Below, piece by piece: positions 1-6,743 of a stretch of DNA of 11,468 nucleotides. A model generated the notes under the pieces. The model searched no databases, had not been told where the DNA came from, and saw only the letters and a program-made list of their open reading frames with translations. Position numbers and translations under genes: made by a program. The first letter of the stretch is position 1, and the number at the start of each line of letters is the position of its first letter. Origin of the DNA: Micavibrio sp. (GTDB lineage Bacteria > Pseudomonadota > Alphaproteobacteria > Micavibrionales > Micavibrionaceae); NCBI GenBank assembly GCA_030824805.1, contig JAPJRC010000065.1, forward strand, positions 1 through 11,468, given 5' to 3'.

Positions 1-201
1 GGCCAGCTTGCGCATGGTTTTGGCGGCACCGGCGATTTCCGGTGCCTGCTCGCCGCGGCGGGCGATGGCGGTCAAAAATGCGGCGGCGTCATCCGCACCG
101 ACATTGCCCTGCATCAGGGATTCGATACAGGCGGCCATCTCTTCTTCGGTAAAAACATGGCCTTCGGAAGCTTTGTTCAGATAGTCGTTGAAATCAGTCA
201 T
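1..201 (-). CDS. trpD: Anthranilate phosphoribosyltransferase, N-terminal part (cut by window edge)
   Basis: TrpD transfers the phosphoribosyl group of PRPP to anthranilate, the second step of tryptophan synthesis, in the cytoplasm. Only the first 67 codons are in the window. They read as the small helical N-terminal domain of the family: a start MTDFNDYLNKASEG, then an EEMAACIESLMQGN stretch, then AAFLTAIARRGEQAPEIAGA. This matches the typical TrpD pattern of an acidic 'EEA' helix, a segment ending in a small-residue FLxAL/I helix with an R-x-GE turn, and an EI-x-GA helix. The glycine-rich PRPP site lies beyond the edge and cannot be checked. The ATG at 199-201 overlaps the trpG stop codon as ATGA, so the two are almost certainly translationally coupled. 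Identity rests on the pattern plus the trpG neighbour. Confidence 0.9.
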   Translation of the reverse strand, partial: MTDFNDYLNKASEGHVFTEEEMAACIESLMQGNVGADDAAAFLTAIARRGEQAPEIAGAAKTMRKLA

Positions 202-767
202 GCAAGCTTCAGGAAGGTTTCGATCATCTTGTGACCGTGTTCGGTCGAGATGGATTCTGGATGGAATTGCACGCCGTGTATCGGCGCGGTTTTGTGGGCG
301 AGGCCCATGATTAGGCCATCGCTCGTTTCGGCGGTGATTTCAAGCGTGTCCGGCAATGTCTTGCGATCGACGATGAGGGAGTGATAACGCGTGGCTTCGA
401 ACGGTGTGGGAAGCCCTTCGAACACGCTCTTGCCTTCGTGGCTGATGTTCGAAATCTTGCCGTGCAGAGGCTCGGGTGCGCGGATGACGTCGCCGCCAAA
501 CGCCTGTCCCATGGCCTGCATGCCGAGGCAGACGCCAAACAACGGCAGATGTTTTTCCGCGCAGGCTTTGATCATATCGAGGCAAATACCGGCATGGTCG
601 GGATCGGACGGGCCGGGGGAGATAACGACGGCGGATGGCTTCAGCGCGAAGGCTTCGTCCACCGTGATCTTGTCGTTCCGGTGTACGACCACATCCGCGC
701 CCAGATCGCCGAGATACTGCACGAGGTTGTAGGTAAAGCTGTCATAGTTATCTATTAACAAAATCAT
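198..767 (-). CDS. trpG: Anthranilate synthase component II, glutamine amidotransferase subunit
   Basis: TrpG hydrolyses glutamine and passes ammonia to TrpE, which aminates chorismate to anthranilate. The 189-residue product has the usual length of a stand-alone class I glutamine amidotransferase. It opens with ILLIDNYDSFTYNLVQYL, has the PGP loop (about 51-53) and the nucleophile motif GVCLGMQA with Cys80, and ends with the GVQFHPESI motif carrying His169 and Glu171, so the catalytic triad is complete. The open frame continues upstream without a stop, but the family starts at this Met (765-767), and the extra N-terminal sequence is arginine-rich antisense of the neighbouring gene. No Shine-Dalgarno sequence is visible. 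A TATCGT hexamer ends 8 nt before the ATG, which would suit a leaderless transcript. PabA is the alternative name, since such proteins often serve both TrpE and PabB. The overlap with trpD favours TrpG. Confidence 0.96.
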   Translation of the reverse strand: MILLIDNYDSFTYNLVQYLGDLGADVVVHRNDKITVDEAFALKPSAVVISPGPSDPDHAGICLDMIKACAEKHLPLFGVCLGMQAMGQAFGGDVIRAPEPLHGKISNISHEGKSVFEGLPTPFEATRYHSLIVDRKTLPDTLEITAETSDGLIMGLAHKTAPIHGVQFHPESISTEHGHKMIETFLKLA

Positions 768-775
768 CGGGGCGT

Positions 776-781
776 ACGATA
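776..781 (-). promoter_or_regulatory. Candidate -10 element of trpGD, close to the start codon
   Basis: On the minus strand the hexamer TATCGT matches the -10 consensus at four of six positions and lies 8 nt upstream of the trpG ATG. No ribosome binding site lies between them. That arrangement is typical of leaderless mRNAs. No convincing -35 is seen, so this is tentative. Confidence 0.3.
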
Positions 782-788
782 CACGGGG

Positions 789-808
789 GGCTGGCGGGAA
801 GTCCAGCC
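789..808. promoter_or_regulatory. Inverted repeat in the divergent trpG / polysaccharide deacetylase promoter region
   Basis: GGCTGG (789-794) and CCAGCC (803-808) form a perfect 6-bp inverted repeat with an 8-base spacer, in the middle of the 60-bp gap between two divergent genes. A GTACGAT heptamer occurs on each side, at 774-780 and 814-820. The position would suit an operator acting on both genes, but no known regulator motif is recognised and it could be chance. Confidence 0.35.
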
Positions 809-814
809 AATTGG

Positions 815-820
815 TACGAT
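815..820 (+). promoter_or_regulatory. Candidate -10 element of the YibQ-like gene
   Basis: TACGAT matches four of six -10 consensus bases and lies 7 nt before the ATG at 828, with no ribosome binding site between. It mirrors the trpG side of the same gap and again suggests a leaderless message. No clear -35 is seen. Confidence 0.3.
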
Positions 821-827
821 CCGGGCC

Positions 828-2003
828 ATGAAAAACCTCTTCAGGACCGGAACCCTCCGGTTTGTCTTTATCGCCATCGTTTTTATGCTTCTCGCCGATC
901 AGTTTATTTTCGGCGGACAGCGTTCGTACATAGAAGAGGCAAAACGTATAGAAAAGACGGAAGAGCGGCTCGCGGAGCCGGAAAAGCCGAAAACGCCGCC
1001 CGTACGGGTGGAGCCGCCGGAAGGCGCGTATTTCGAGCAATTGCCGGAAACACCGCCCGCACCGCCTGTGGTGGTCGAAAAGCCGAAGGAGCCGGAGATT
1101 ATACCCAAGCCGCCCGCAAAATTGCCGGAACTGCAAAAGCCGCATGTGACGGGCGCTGCGAAGATTGCCATTGTCATCGACGATCTTGGCATGGATGTGA
1201 AGCATTCGAAGCAGGTGATCGATTTACCGGCGCCGATCACGCTCGCCTTCCTTCCATACGCGCCGCGCACGCGCGATCTGGCCAAAGCCGGAAAGGCGAA
1301 GGGGCACACGCTTATCATCCACACGCCGATGGAGGCGATGGACGCCAATTTGAATATCGGCCCCGGCGGGTTGAAGGCAAAGATGAATGCATCAGAATTT
1401 GACGCGGCGTTTAAGGTGATGCTGGAAAGCTTTGACGGCTATGTTGGGATCAACAACCACATGGGCAGCCGCCTGACGCAGGACAAGGCGAAGATGGACC
1501 AGTTGATGGGGATGTTGTCGGAGCGGAAATTGTTTTTCCTGGATTCCAAAACCATCGAGACATCTGTGGCCGCGCACGAGGCGGCGGCGGCGGGTGTGCC
1601 GTATGCTGAGCGCGATGTGTTTCTGGACCATGTCGAAAGCCGCGCGTTCGTGGACAAGGCGTTGGCGCAAGTCGAACGTGTGGCCAAGCGCAAAGGCTAT
1701 GCGATCGCCATCGGCCATCCGAAATCATTCACGATCGAAGGTTTGCGTGCGTGGATTCCGACATTGGCGGCAAAAGGAATAGAGCTGGTGCCGGTAAGCG
1801 AATTGCTCGTCACGCCCAAAGTGGTTGTGGTAAAGGAAAACACGCCGAAGGAAGAGATCGTGCCCGTTGTGCCTGTGGCGCCTCAACCAGTGCAGCCCGC
1901 ACAGCCGGCGTTAAACACGGAAATGCCCGAGCCCAGCGTTGATATGTTTCCGGAGCAGGCAGTCCCGCAAGCGGATGAGTTGAACGTGAATTCTATTTAT
2001 TAA
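828..2003 (+). CDS. Divergent polysaccharide deacetylase family protein (YibQ-like), membrane-anchored
   Basis: The 391-residue product belongs to the divergent polysaccharide deacetylase family, a NodB-related fold found in the periplasm of Gram-negative bacteria, often near peptidoglycan-hydrolase activators. Its exact substrate is not established. Visible layout: a single hydrophobic anchor (about 11-29), a charged helix, a proline-rich linker (about 50-108), the catalytic domain (about 111-328), and a Pro/Val-rich tail (about 329-391). Domain motifs are IAIVIDDLG with Asp118-Asp119, HTPMEA with His165, GINNHMGSR with His211, FFLDS with Asp239, and AIGHP (294-298). The metal-site type residues therefore appear intact. 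Its 3' end faces the GAF gene with only 9 bp between. The start has no Shine-Dalgarno sequence. In many relatives this gene sits beside an envC/ctpA-type pair; here it lies inside the trp neighbourhood, which is unusual. Confidence 0.88.
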   Translation: MKNLFRTGTLRFVFIAIVFMLLADQFIFGGQRSYIEEAKRIEKTEERLAEPEKPKTPPVRVEPPEGAYFEQLPETPPAPPVVVEKPKEPEIIPKPPAKLPELQKPHVTGAAKIAIVIDDLGMDVKHSKQVIDLPAPITLAFLPYAPRTRDLAKAGKAKGHTLIIHTPMEAMDANLNIGPGGLKAKMNASEFDAAFKVMLESFDGYVGINNHMGSRLTQDKAKMDQLMGMLSERKLFFLDSKTIETSVAAHEAAAAGVPYAERDVFLDHVESRAFVDKALAQVERVAKRKGYAIAIGHPKSFTIEGLRAWIPTLAAKGIELVPVSELLVTPKVVVVKENTPKEEIVPVVPVAPQPVQPAQPALNTEMPEPSVDMFPEQAVPQADELNVNSIY

Positions 2004-2012
2004 ATAGAGCGT

Positions 2013-2504
2013 TCATTCTTGCTGTGTTGAGGAAGATTTCGCCAGATCATACGCAAACATGCCCGCAAAAAATTCGAACATGCGGATGTCATCGTTGTTG
2101 AGAGGGGTGGATTCATTGTTAAAGCCACAAAGCGTGCCGACCACTTCATCATCGCCCAGAATGATCGGGTAGCTTACCATGCTTACATAACCCCATTTTT
2201 GCGGCACGGGGTGGGTTTTATAACGATTGTCAGTACGCACATCTTTTATGACGATGGGCGTTTTCGACAATCTCACCTCGTTGCAAAGCGTCTCCAGAAA
2301 AGGAAGTTCGAAACCCGGTTCGACGTTGAAGCCAAGTTCGTCGCGTATAGCGCAGATCTTCCATTTGTCATGGATGAAGCAGCCCACGGCGGCGCAGCGC
2401 AGGCCGGTGGAGAGGGAAATGGTTTTGAGAATATGCGCGATGCCTGCGCTTTCGGAGAAATACCTGGCAGTATCGATGCCAGCGGATTGTCGGGGGATTT
2501 CCAT
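2013..2504 (-). CDS. Stand-alone GAF-domain protein
   Basis: The 163-residue product is essentially one GAF domain, a small-ligand or redox/light sensing fold, with no kinase, cyclase, phosphodiesterase or DNA-binding domain attached. The GAF signature is the run LCNEVRLSKTPIVIKDVRTD (about 73-92), then SMVSYPIILGDDEVVGTLCGF (about 108-128), then TPLNNDDIRMFEFFAGMFA (about 133-151). Cysteines occur at about 37, 42, 51, 74 and 126. Ligand and output are unknown. The ATG at 2502-2504 was chosen because AAAGGTG precedes it at good spacing; a TTG at 2520-2522 would add six residues but has no ribosome binding site. It lies 76 bp downstream of trpE on the same strand, so it may be read from the ppiD-trpE message or from its own promoter. 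Free-methionine sulfoxide reductases are also single GAF proteins, but I do not recognise their full cysteine pattern here. Confidence 0.85.
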   Translation of the reverse strand: MEIPRQSAGIDTARYFSESAGIAHILKTISLSTGLRCAAVGCFIHDKWKICAIRDELGFNVEPGFELPFLETLCNEVRLSKTPIVIKDVRTDNRYKTHPVPQKWGYVSMVSYPIILGDDEVVGTLCGFNNESTPLNNDDIRMFEFFAGMFAYDLAKSSSTQQE

Positions 2505-2580
2505 GCGCACACCTTTGATCAATCCCTATAATTTCTGGATTGGGCGTGCGCGGCAATGCCGATTACTTTTGTATTCCACC

Positions 2581-4062
2581 TTAGCGCGGTTTTTGTATCT
2601 GTGTATGCAAAGCCTGAGCTATCGCATCTTCCGCAGCCGACACAATCGCGCGGGCCTTGATGATGCATTCATTGTTTTCGGATTCAGGGTTTGAATCCGC
2701 AACGATGCCGGCGCCGGAGCGCACATAGACTTTACCGTCTTTCACCAATGCGGTGCGGAGCGCGATGCAAGTGTCGAGATCGCCGTTGCCGTCGAGATAA
2801 CCGACGCAGCCGCCGTAATATTGGCGGCGGGTGGATTCCAGCTCGTCGATAATTTCCATGGCGCGGACTTTTGGTGCGCCGGAAACCGTTCCTGCCGGAA
2901 AGCCCGCGAAGAGCGCGTCAAAAGAGTCCAGATCATCGCGCAATTCGCCTTCGACATTCGAGACGATGTGCATAACGTGGCTGTAGCGTTCGATAAAGAA
3001 TTTGTCAGTGACTTTCACTGTGCCGATTTTCGAGACGCGCCCCACATCGTTGCGTCCGAGATCGAGCAGCATCAGATGCTCGGCGCGTTCTTTCGGATCG
3101 GCGAGCAGTTCTTCCTCAAGCGCCTTGTCTTCTTCCGCCGTCTTGCCACGGCGGCGCGTGCCCGCGATGGGGCGGATGGTGACGCGGCGATCACGCACAC
3201 GCACGAGGATTTCAGGGGACGAGCCCACAAGCTGGAAACCGCCGAAATTGAAGTAGAACAAAAACGGCGCGGGGTTGGTGCGGCGAAGCGAGCGGTAAAG
3301 TGAAAAGCCCGGAAGATCGAACGGCATGGAAAAGCTTTGCCCCAGCACGACCTGAAAGATTTCACCGGCGCGGATATATTCGGCCGCCTGTTTCACCATG
3401 TCAAAAAACGCGTCCTTGCCGATGTTGGATTCCGCAGGCACAGGCACGGACATTTTCGTGTTGTGATGGATGGCATTTGACGGCACGGGATCGGACAGGC
3501 GTTCCAGAATTTTATCAAGGCGGCGGGTGGCTGCTTCGTATGCTGCCTTTTCATCGCCGGATGTTTGGCGGACCGGGGTTACAATGGTCATCGTGCTTTT
3601 GACGTTGTCGAAGATCACCATGACCGTCGGGCGGATCATGACGGAATCCGGAATATCGACGATATCCGGATTTTCATCCGGTATTTCTTCGATCAGGCGC
3701 ACCATGTCATAACCCATATAGCCGAACAGGCCGGAAGGGCCCATCGGCGGGATGGATTCATCGACGATATCGATGCGGGATTCTTTCACAAGTTTACGCA
3801 AGGAAGAGAGCGGGTCTTTTTCCGCGCCCTTGCTGTATGTCCACACCAGATCGGGATCAAGGCCGATGGCGGAATAACGCCCGAGATTCGCGCCGCCCTC
3901 GACGGATTCCAGAAGGAAGGAGTTTTTGGAATCGCCTGTGAGTTTCAGATATGCGGAAACGGGCGTTTCGAGATCGGCCGGAACGGTTGTCCAGACCAGC
4001 TGGCTTTTCCCCCCGCGGAAATTTTTTTCAAAATCGGAATAGGCGGGGGAAAAAGAATCCAT
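2581..4062 (-). CDS. trpE: Anthranilate synthase component I
   Basis: TrpE converts chorismate to anthranilate with ammonia delivered by TrpG, the committed and normally tryptophan-inhibited step. The 493 residues match a full-length, unfused TrpE. The N-terminal regulatory domain carries the LLES tryptophan-site motif (50-53). The chorismate-binding domain shows GEIFQVVLGQ (233-242), SSPEILVR (281-288), PIAGTRRRG (298-306), LLDLGRND (332-339), GTVSGAPK (391-398), YYGGCVGYL (415-423) and RSGAGIVADS (448-457). In the second tryptophan-site motif the usual N-P-S-P-Y/F-M reads NPAPFL (263-268), a mild variation. The ATG lies 3 nt after the ppiD-like stop codon, so translation is probably coupled. 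There is no room for a trp leader peptide in front of it. Unlike the common order, trpG does not follow directly: a GAF gene and an opposing gene intervene. PabB is a less likely reading because of the LLES motif and length. Confidence 0.96.
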   Translation of the reverse strand: MDSFSPAYSDFEKNFRGGKSQLVWTTVPADLETPVSAYLKLTGDSKNSFLLESVEGGANLGRYSAIGLDPDLVWTYSKGAEKDPLSSLRKLVKESRIDIVDESIPPMGPSGLFGYMGYDMVRLIEEIPDENPDIVDIPDSVMIRPTVMVIFDNVKSTMTIVTPVRQTSGDEKAAYEAATRRLDKILERLSDPVPSNAIHHNTKMSVPVPAESNIGKDAFFDMVKQAAEYIRAGEIFQVVLGQSFSMPFDLPGFSLYRSLRRTNPAPFLFYFNFGGFQLVGSSPEILVRVRDRRVTIRPIAGTRRRGKTAEEDKALEEELLADPKERAEHLMLLDLGRNDVGRVSKIGTVKVTDKFFIERYSHVMHIVSNVEGELRDDLDSFDALFAGFPAGTVSGAPKVRAMEIIDELESTRRQYYGGCVGYLDGNGDLDTCIALRTALVKDGKVYVRSGAGIVADSNPESENNECIIKARAIVSAAEDAIAQALHTQIQKPR

Positions 4063-4065
4063 GTT

Positions 4066-5946
4066 TTACTGAGCCGGAGTTTCCGCGGCCTGACCGTATG
4101 CCTGGTCAAGCAGCGCTTTGTTGATCTTGATTTTCTTGTCTTTCATCAGCGATTCCACGAACTGGCCGAGAACATCCTGACCCAGCGAGCGGCCCGTGAG
4201 GTCTTCGAGGTCGGCAAGTTCTTTCTCATCCGCTTTTGCCGTGGCGGGCGGCAGGATAACATCCGTCACTTGTCCGACAACAAAACCGCCCTCAGCCTGT
4301 GCCGAGAAGAATTTGCCGTTGTCGGTGGTGAAGATTTGCGCGGCAGCCACCGGATTAAGAGGGGCCGCAGGCGTTTCCTTGCGGTTGATATTGTTGACCG
4401 TCTGCACAGAGAGGCCGTGTTCACGCGCGACGTCGTCCAGCGACTTGCCACCGTTCAACGCGTCGAGAGCCTGTTTCGCGCGGGCGTTGTTGGCAAGGGC
4501 CTGCTGCTCCGCGATCCAGCGTTTCTTGAGGTCCGCTTTCACGGTATCGAACGGACGATACGTGTCCGGCACCACCTGATCGATGCGCACAACATGGAAC
4601 TGGCCGTCCGCGGTTTCGACGACAGGCGCGATTTCACCTTCTTCGAAATCGTATGCGGTCTGCGTCAGCTTCGTGCGGTCGGAGCCATAGGATTTAAACA
4701 GATCCTTTCCATCCTTGTCATAGCCATTCTGGCGGAACGGACCGATGATTTCGGTGGTCATGCCATATTCGTTGACCAGCGTTTCCAGTTTCTCACCGCC
4801 GGCGATGCGGTCTTCAATCGTTGCGCCTGTCTGGAACAGTTCTTCGGTAAGCGAAATGTTTTCCAGTTCCGTGCGCAGTTTGTCTTTCAATTCCGCAAAC
4901 GGCGTTACGCTTTCAGGCAGGAATTCTTTGACACGGATGACGTGCCAGCCAAGACCTGTCTGGATCGGACCGACAACGGCGCCCTTTTTCGCTTCGAACA
5001 CGGGCGAGGCGATTTCCGGCAGAAGGCCTTTTTCTTCGTAGTCTTGCGATATGGTGTCGGCGGGTGTTTTACCGGCCTTCATTTCTTCGGCGGCCTTGTT
5101 GGCTTCTTCCTGTGTCTGCACCACGACCTGTTCGACGAGGCGGCGCTCCGGCTTTGTAAAGGAGGCGATGTTTTTATCGTATTCTGCTTTCAACTGCTCG
5201 TCGGAGATCTTCAGGTTCTTCTTGAGCATATCCGCCTTGAGCGTTGCCATGGTGATGGTACGCGTTTCAGGGATCAGGTAGTCCATCTTGTTGGACTCGT
5301 AAAATTTCTCAAGCTGTTCGTCTGTCGGGGCGCTTGCATCTTTGATGTCAGCGTTTTTGAGGACGATAACCTTGGCGCTGCGCTTTTCATTGTCGTAGCG
5401 GTAAAGATCCTGCGCCATCAGGGGCGAAGTAAGAGAGGCGGGCGGCATTAGGGCGGCGCGCAGAAGCGTGTTGCCCATTTCCTGACGGATGGAACCTACA
5501 AATTCACCTTCGGAAATATTTTGCGTGCGCAGAATCTGTTGCAACGCTTCTTTCTTGGAGCGGCCTTCGGTTGCCAATGGTTCGGCGAGCTTGGCGATCT
5601 GGCGCGTTACATCTTCATCAGAGACTTCGAGGCCGAGTTCATGGCTCTTCGCCGCGAAAAGACGGGCCTGGATTTCACCGGTGAGGATGCCGTCGATCAT
5701 GCCGAGCTGGTATGCTTCCTGCGCGCCGATGCCCTGCTGGCCGATGGCGCGGCGCACCGAGCGGTCGAATTCCATGATGCCGATATCGACGCCGCCGCCC
5801 TTGGCCACGGTGTTGGAGCCGACACGGGAGGTGAAGAAACCGCCCACATCCATCAGAACAAGTCCGCAGGCGGCCAGAACCAGAAGCCCCAGAAACAGGT
5901 ACTTCACGAACTTTGCGCCTTTGCTCTCACGCATCCATATCAGCAT
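4066..5946 (-). CDS. ppiD: PpiD/SurA-type peptidylprolyl isomerase, inner-membrane foldase
   Basis: This 626-residue protein fits the PpiD group of membrane-anchored periplasmic chaperones, which help newly exported proteins leave the Sec channel. A short positive N-terminus is followed by one membrane segment (about 16-32: KYLFLGLLVLAACGLVLM) and a SurA-like N-terminal chaperone region (about 50-250). A parvulin domain spans about 265-345, ending in the characteristic GPIQTGLGWHVIRVKEF. A second, weaker parvulin-like stretch around 440-480 contains GQFHVVRIDQV. The C-terminus is charged and ends without a further domain. Whether the parvulin domain is catalytically active cannot be judged by eye; in E. 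coli PpiD it is largely inactive. The start has a good ribosome binding site (GAGAGG, 6 nt before ATG) and a plausible promoter. trpE follows after 3 nt, and tpiA is divergent. In alphaproteobacteria this gene is often simply called peptidylprolyl isomerase. Confidence 0.9.
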   Translation of the reverse strand: MLIWMRESKGAKFVKYLFLGLLVLAACGLVLMDVGGFFTSRVGSNTVAKGGGVDIGIMEFDRSVRRAIGQQGIGAQEAYQLGMIDGILTGEIQARLFAAKSHELGLEVSDEDVTRQIAKLAEPLATEGRSKKEALQQILRTQNISEGEFVGSIRQEMGNTLLRAALMPPASLTSPLMAQDLYRYDNEKRSAKVIVLKNADIKDASAPTDEQLEKFYESNKMDYLIPETRTITMATLKADMLKKNLKISDEQLKAEYDKNIASFTKPERRLVEQVVVQTQEEANKAAEEMKAGKTPADTISQDYEEKGLLPEIASPVFEAKKGAVVGPIQTGLGWHVIRVKEFLPESVTPFAELKDKLRTELENISLTEELFQTGATIEDRIAGGEKLETLVNEYGMTTEIIGPFRQNGYDKDGKDLFKSYGSDRTKLTQTAYDFEEGEIAPVVETADGQFHVVRIDQVVPDTYRPFDTVKADLKKRWIAEQQALANNARAKQALDALNGGKSLDDVAREHGLSVQTVNNINRKETPAAPLNPVAAAQIFTTDNGKFFSAQAEGGFVVGQVTDVILPPATAKADEKELADLEDLTGRSLGQDVLGQFVESLMKDKKIKINKALLDQAYGQAAETPAQ

Positions 5947-5979
5947 GGATATCCTCTCTTTTAAATTTGTATCGGACGC

Positions 5980-6008
5980 ACTATAAGGAGGGACGAAACA
6001 CGGAGCAA
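5980..6008 (-). promoter_or_regulatory. Probable sigma-70 type promoter of ppiD-trpE
   Basis: Minus-strand TTGCTC (6008-6003) and TATAGT (5985-5980) are separated by exactly 17 nt, and TATAGT matches the -10 consensus at five of six positions. Transcription would begin near 5973, giving a leader of roughly 26 nt that contains the GAGAGG ribosome binding site. The opposite strand of the -10 region reads CTATAA, which might serve tpiA, but no good -35 accompanies it. Confidence 0.5.
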
Positions 6009-6020
6009 TAGGGTAAGTCC

Positions 6021-6743
6021 ATGAAAAAACTGATTGCAGGCAACTGGAAGATGAACGGCGATGCCAAATCCGCCGAAGCGTTAATCACCGGCATTGAAGA
6101 GGCGATTGCCGCAAAACCGGATCTTTTGAAATCCTGCGATTTTGTTGTCTGCCCGCCTTTCGTTCATATTCCGTCCGTTGTGGGTAAAACCAAAGCCTGC
6201 ACGGTTGGCGGACAGGATTGTTCCGAAAAAGCAAACGGTGCATTCACAGGCAATATTTCCGCCTCCATGCTCAAAGATATAGGCGCGAGCCACGTTATTC
6301 TCGGCCATTCCGAGCGCCGCCAGTATCAGAAAGAATCGGATGAATTGATCGCGGCCAAGGCGAAAGCCGCCAACGAAGCTGGCCTGGTCACCATCATCTG
6401 TGTCGGTGAAACAGAAGCCGAGCGCGAGGCAGGCAACCAGAACGCGGTTGTGGGCGGCCAGCTGGAACGCTCCCTGCCGGAAGGCGTCACGGCGCAGAAC
6501 ACGGTTATTGCGTATGAGCCGGTGTGGGCCATCGGCACCGGCAAAACCGCAACGGCCGAAGATATACGTGCCATGCATGCGTTCATTCGTGGCAAGGTGC
6601 CGGCCGATATGCGCATTTTGTACGGCGGATCGGTCAAGCCGTCCAACGCGGCAGAAATCTTTGCCGTCCCGAATGTCGACGGCGCCCTTATAGGCGGTGC
6701 ATCGCTGAAAACCGAAGATTACCTCGGTATCGCAGCCGCCTGA
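6021..6743 (+). CDS. tpiA: Triose-phosphate isomerase
   Basis: TpiA interconverts dihydroxyacetone phosphate and glyceraldehyde 3-phosphate in glycolysis and gluconeogenesis. The 240 residues cover the whole TIM barrel, slightly shorter than the usual 250. Key sites are all present: AGNWKMNG with Asn8 and Lys10, ILGHSERR with catalytic His96, AYEPVWAIGTGKTA with Glu166 and the mobile loop 6, and YGGSVKPSNA (201-210) plus GALIGGASL (221-229) for phosphate binding. AGGG 7 nt before the ATG serves as ribosome binding site. A stronger AAGGAGGG at 5985-5992 is too far upstream to act on this start and has no usable start codon after it. The gene is divergent to ppiD. Its last 25 bp overlap the opposing unrecognised gene, and its stop codon sits in the loop of a hairpin. 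Confidence 0.97.
   Translation: MKKLIAGNWKMNGDAKSAEALITGIEEAIAAKPDLLKSCDFVVCPPFVHIPSVVGKTKACTVGGQDCSEKANGAFTGNISASMLKDIGASHVILGHSERRQYQKESDELIAAKAKAANEAGLVTIICVGETEAEREAGNQNAVVGGQLERSLPEGVTAQNTVIAYEPVWAIGTGKTATAEDIRAMHAFIRGKVPADMRILYGGSVKPSNAAEIFAVPNVDGALIGGASLKTEDYLGIAAA

Noticed and set aside
768..1205. N-terminal extension of the trpG frame upstream of 767
   Set aside because: The extra residues are Arg/Phe/Leu-rich antisense of the YibQ-like gene; the family starts exactly at MILLIDNYDSF.
2004..2012. Possible bidirectional terminator between the YibQ-like gene and the GAF gene
   Set aside because: The gap is only 9 bp, and no inverted repeat with a T-run was found in or around it.
3565..5451. 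A 628-codon open frame on the plus strand opposite trpE and the ppiD-like gene
   Set aside because: Its product is rich in Phe, Arg, His and Gly with no family motif, as expected from the antisense of codon-biased genes. The minus-strand frames carry clear TrpE and PpiD motifs throughout.
5985..5992. Strong ribosome-binding-site sequence AAGGAGGG upstream of tpiA
   Set aside because: No ATG, GTG or TTG lies at a usable distance, and tpiA starts 28 nt after it with its own AGGG. It is probably chance, and its bases overlap the minus-strand promoter.
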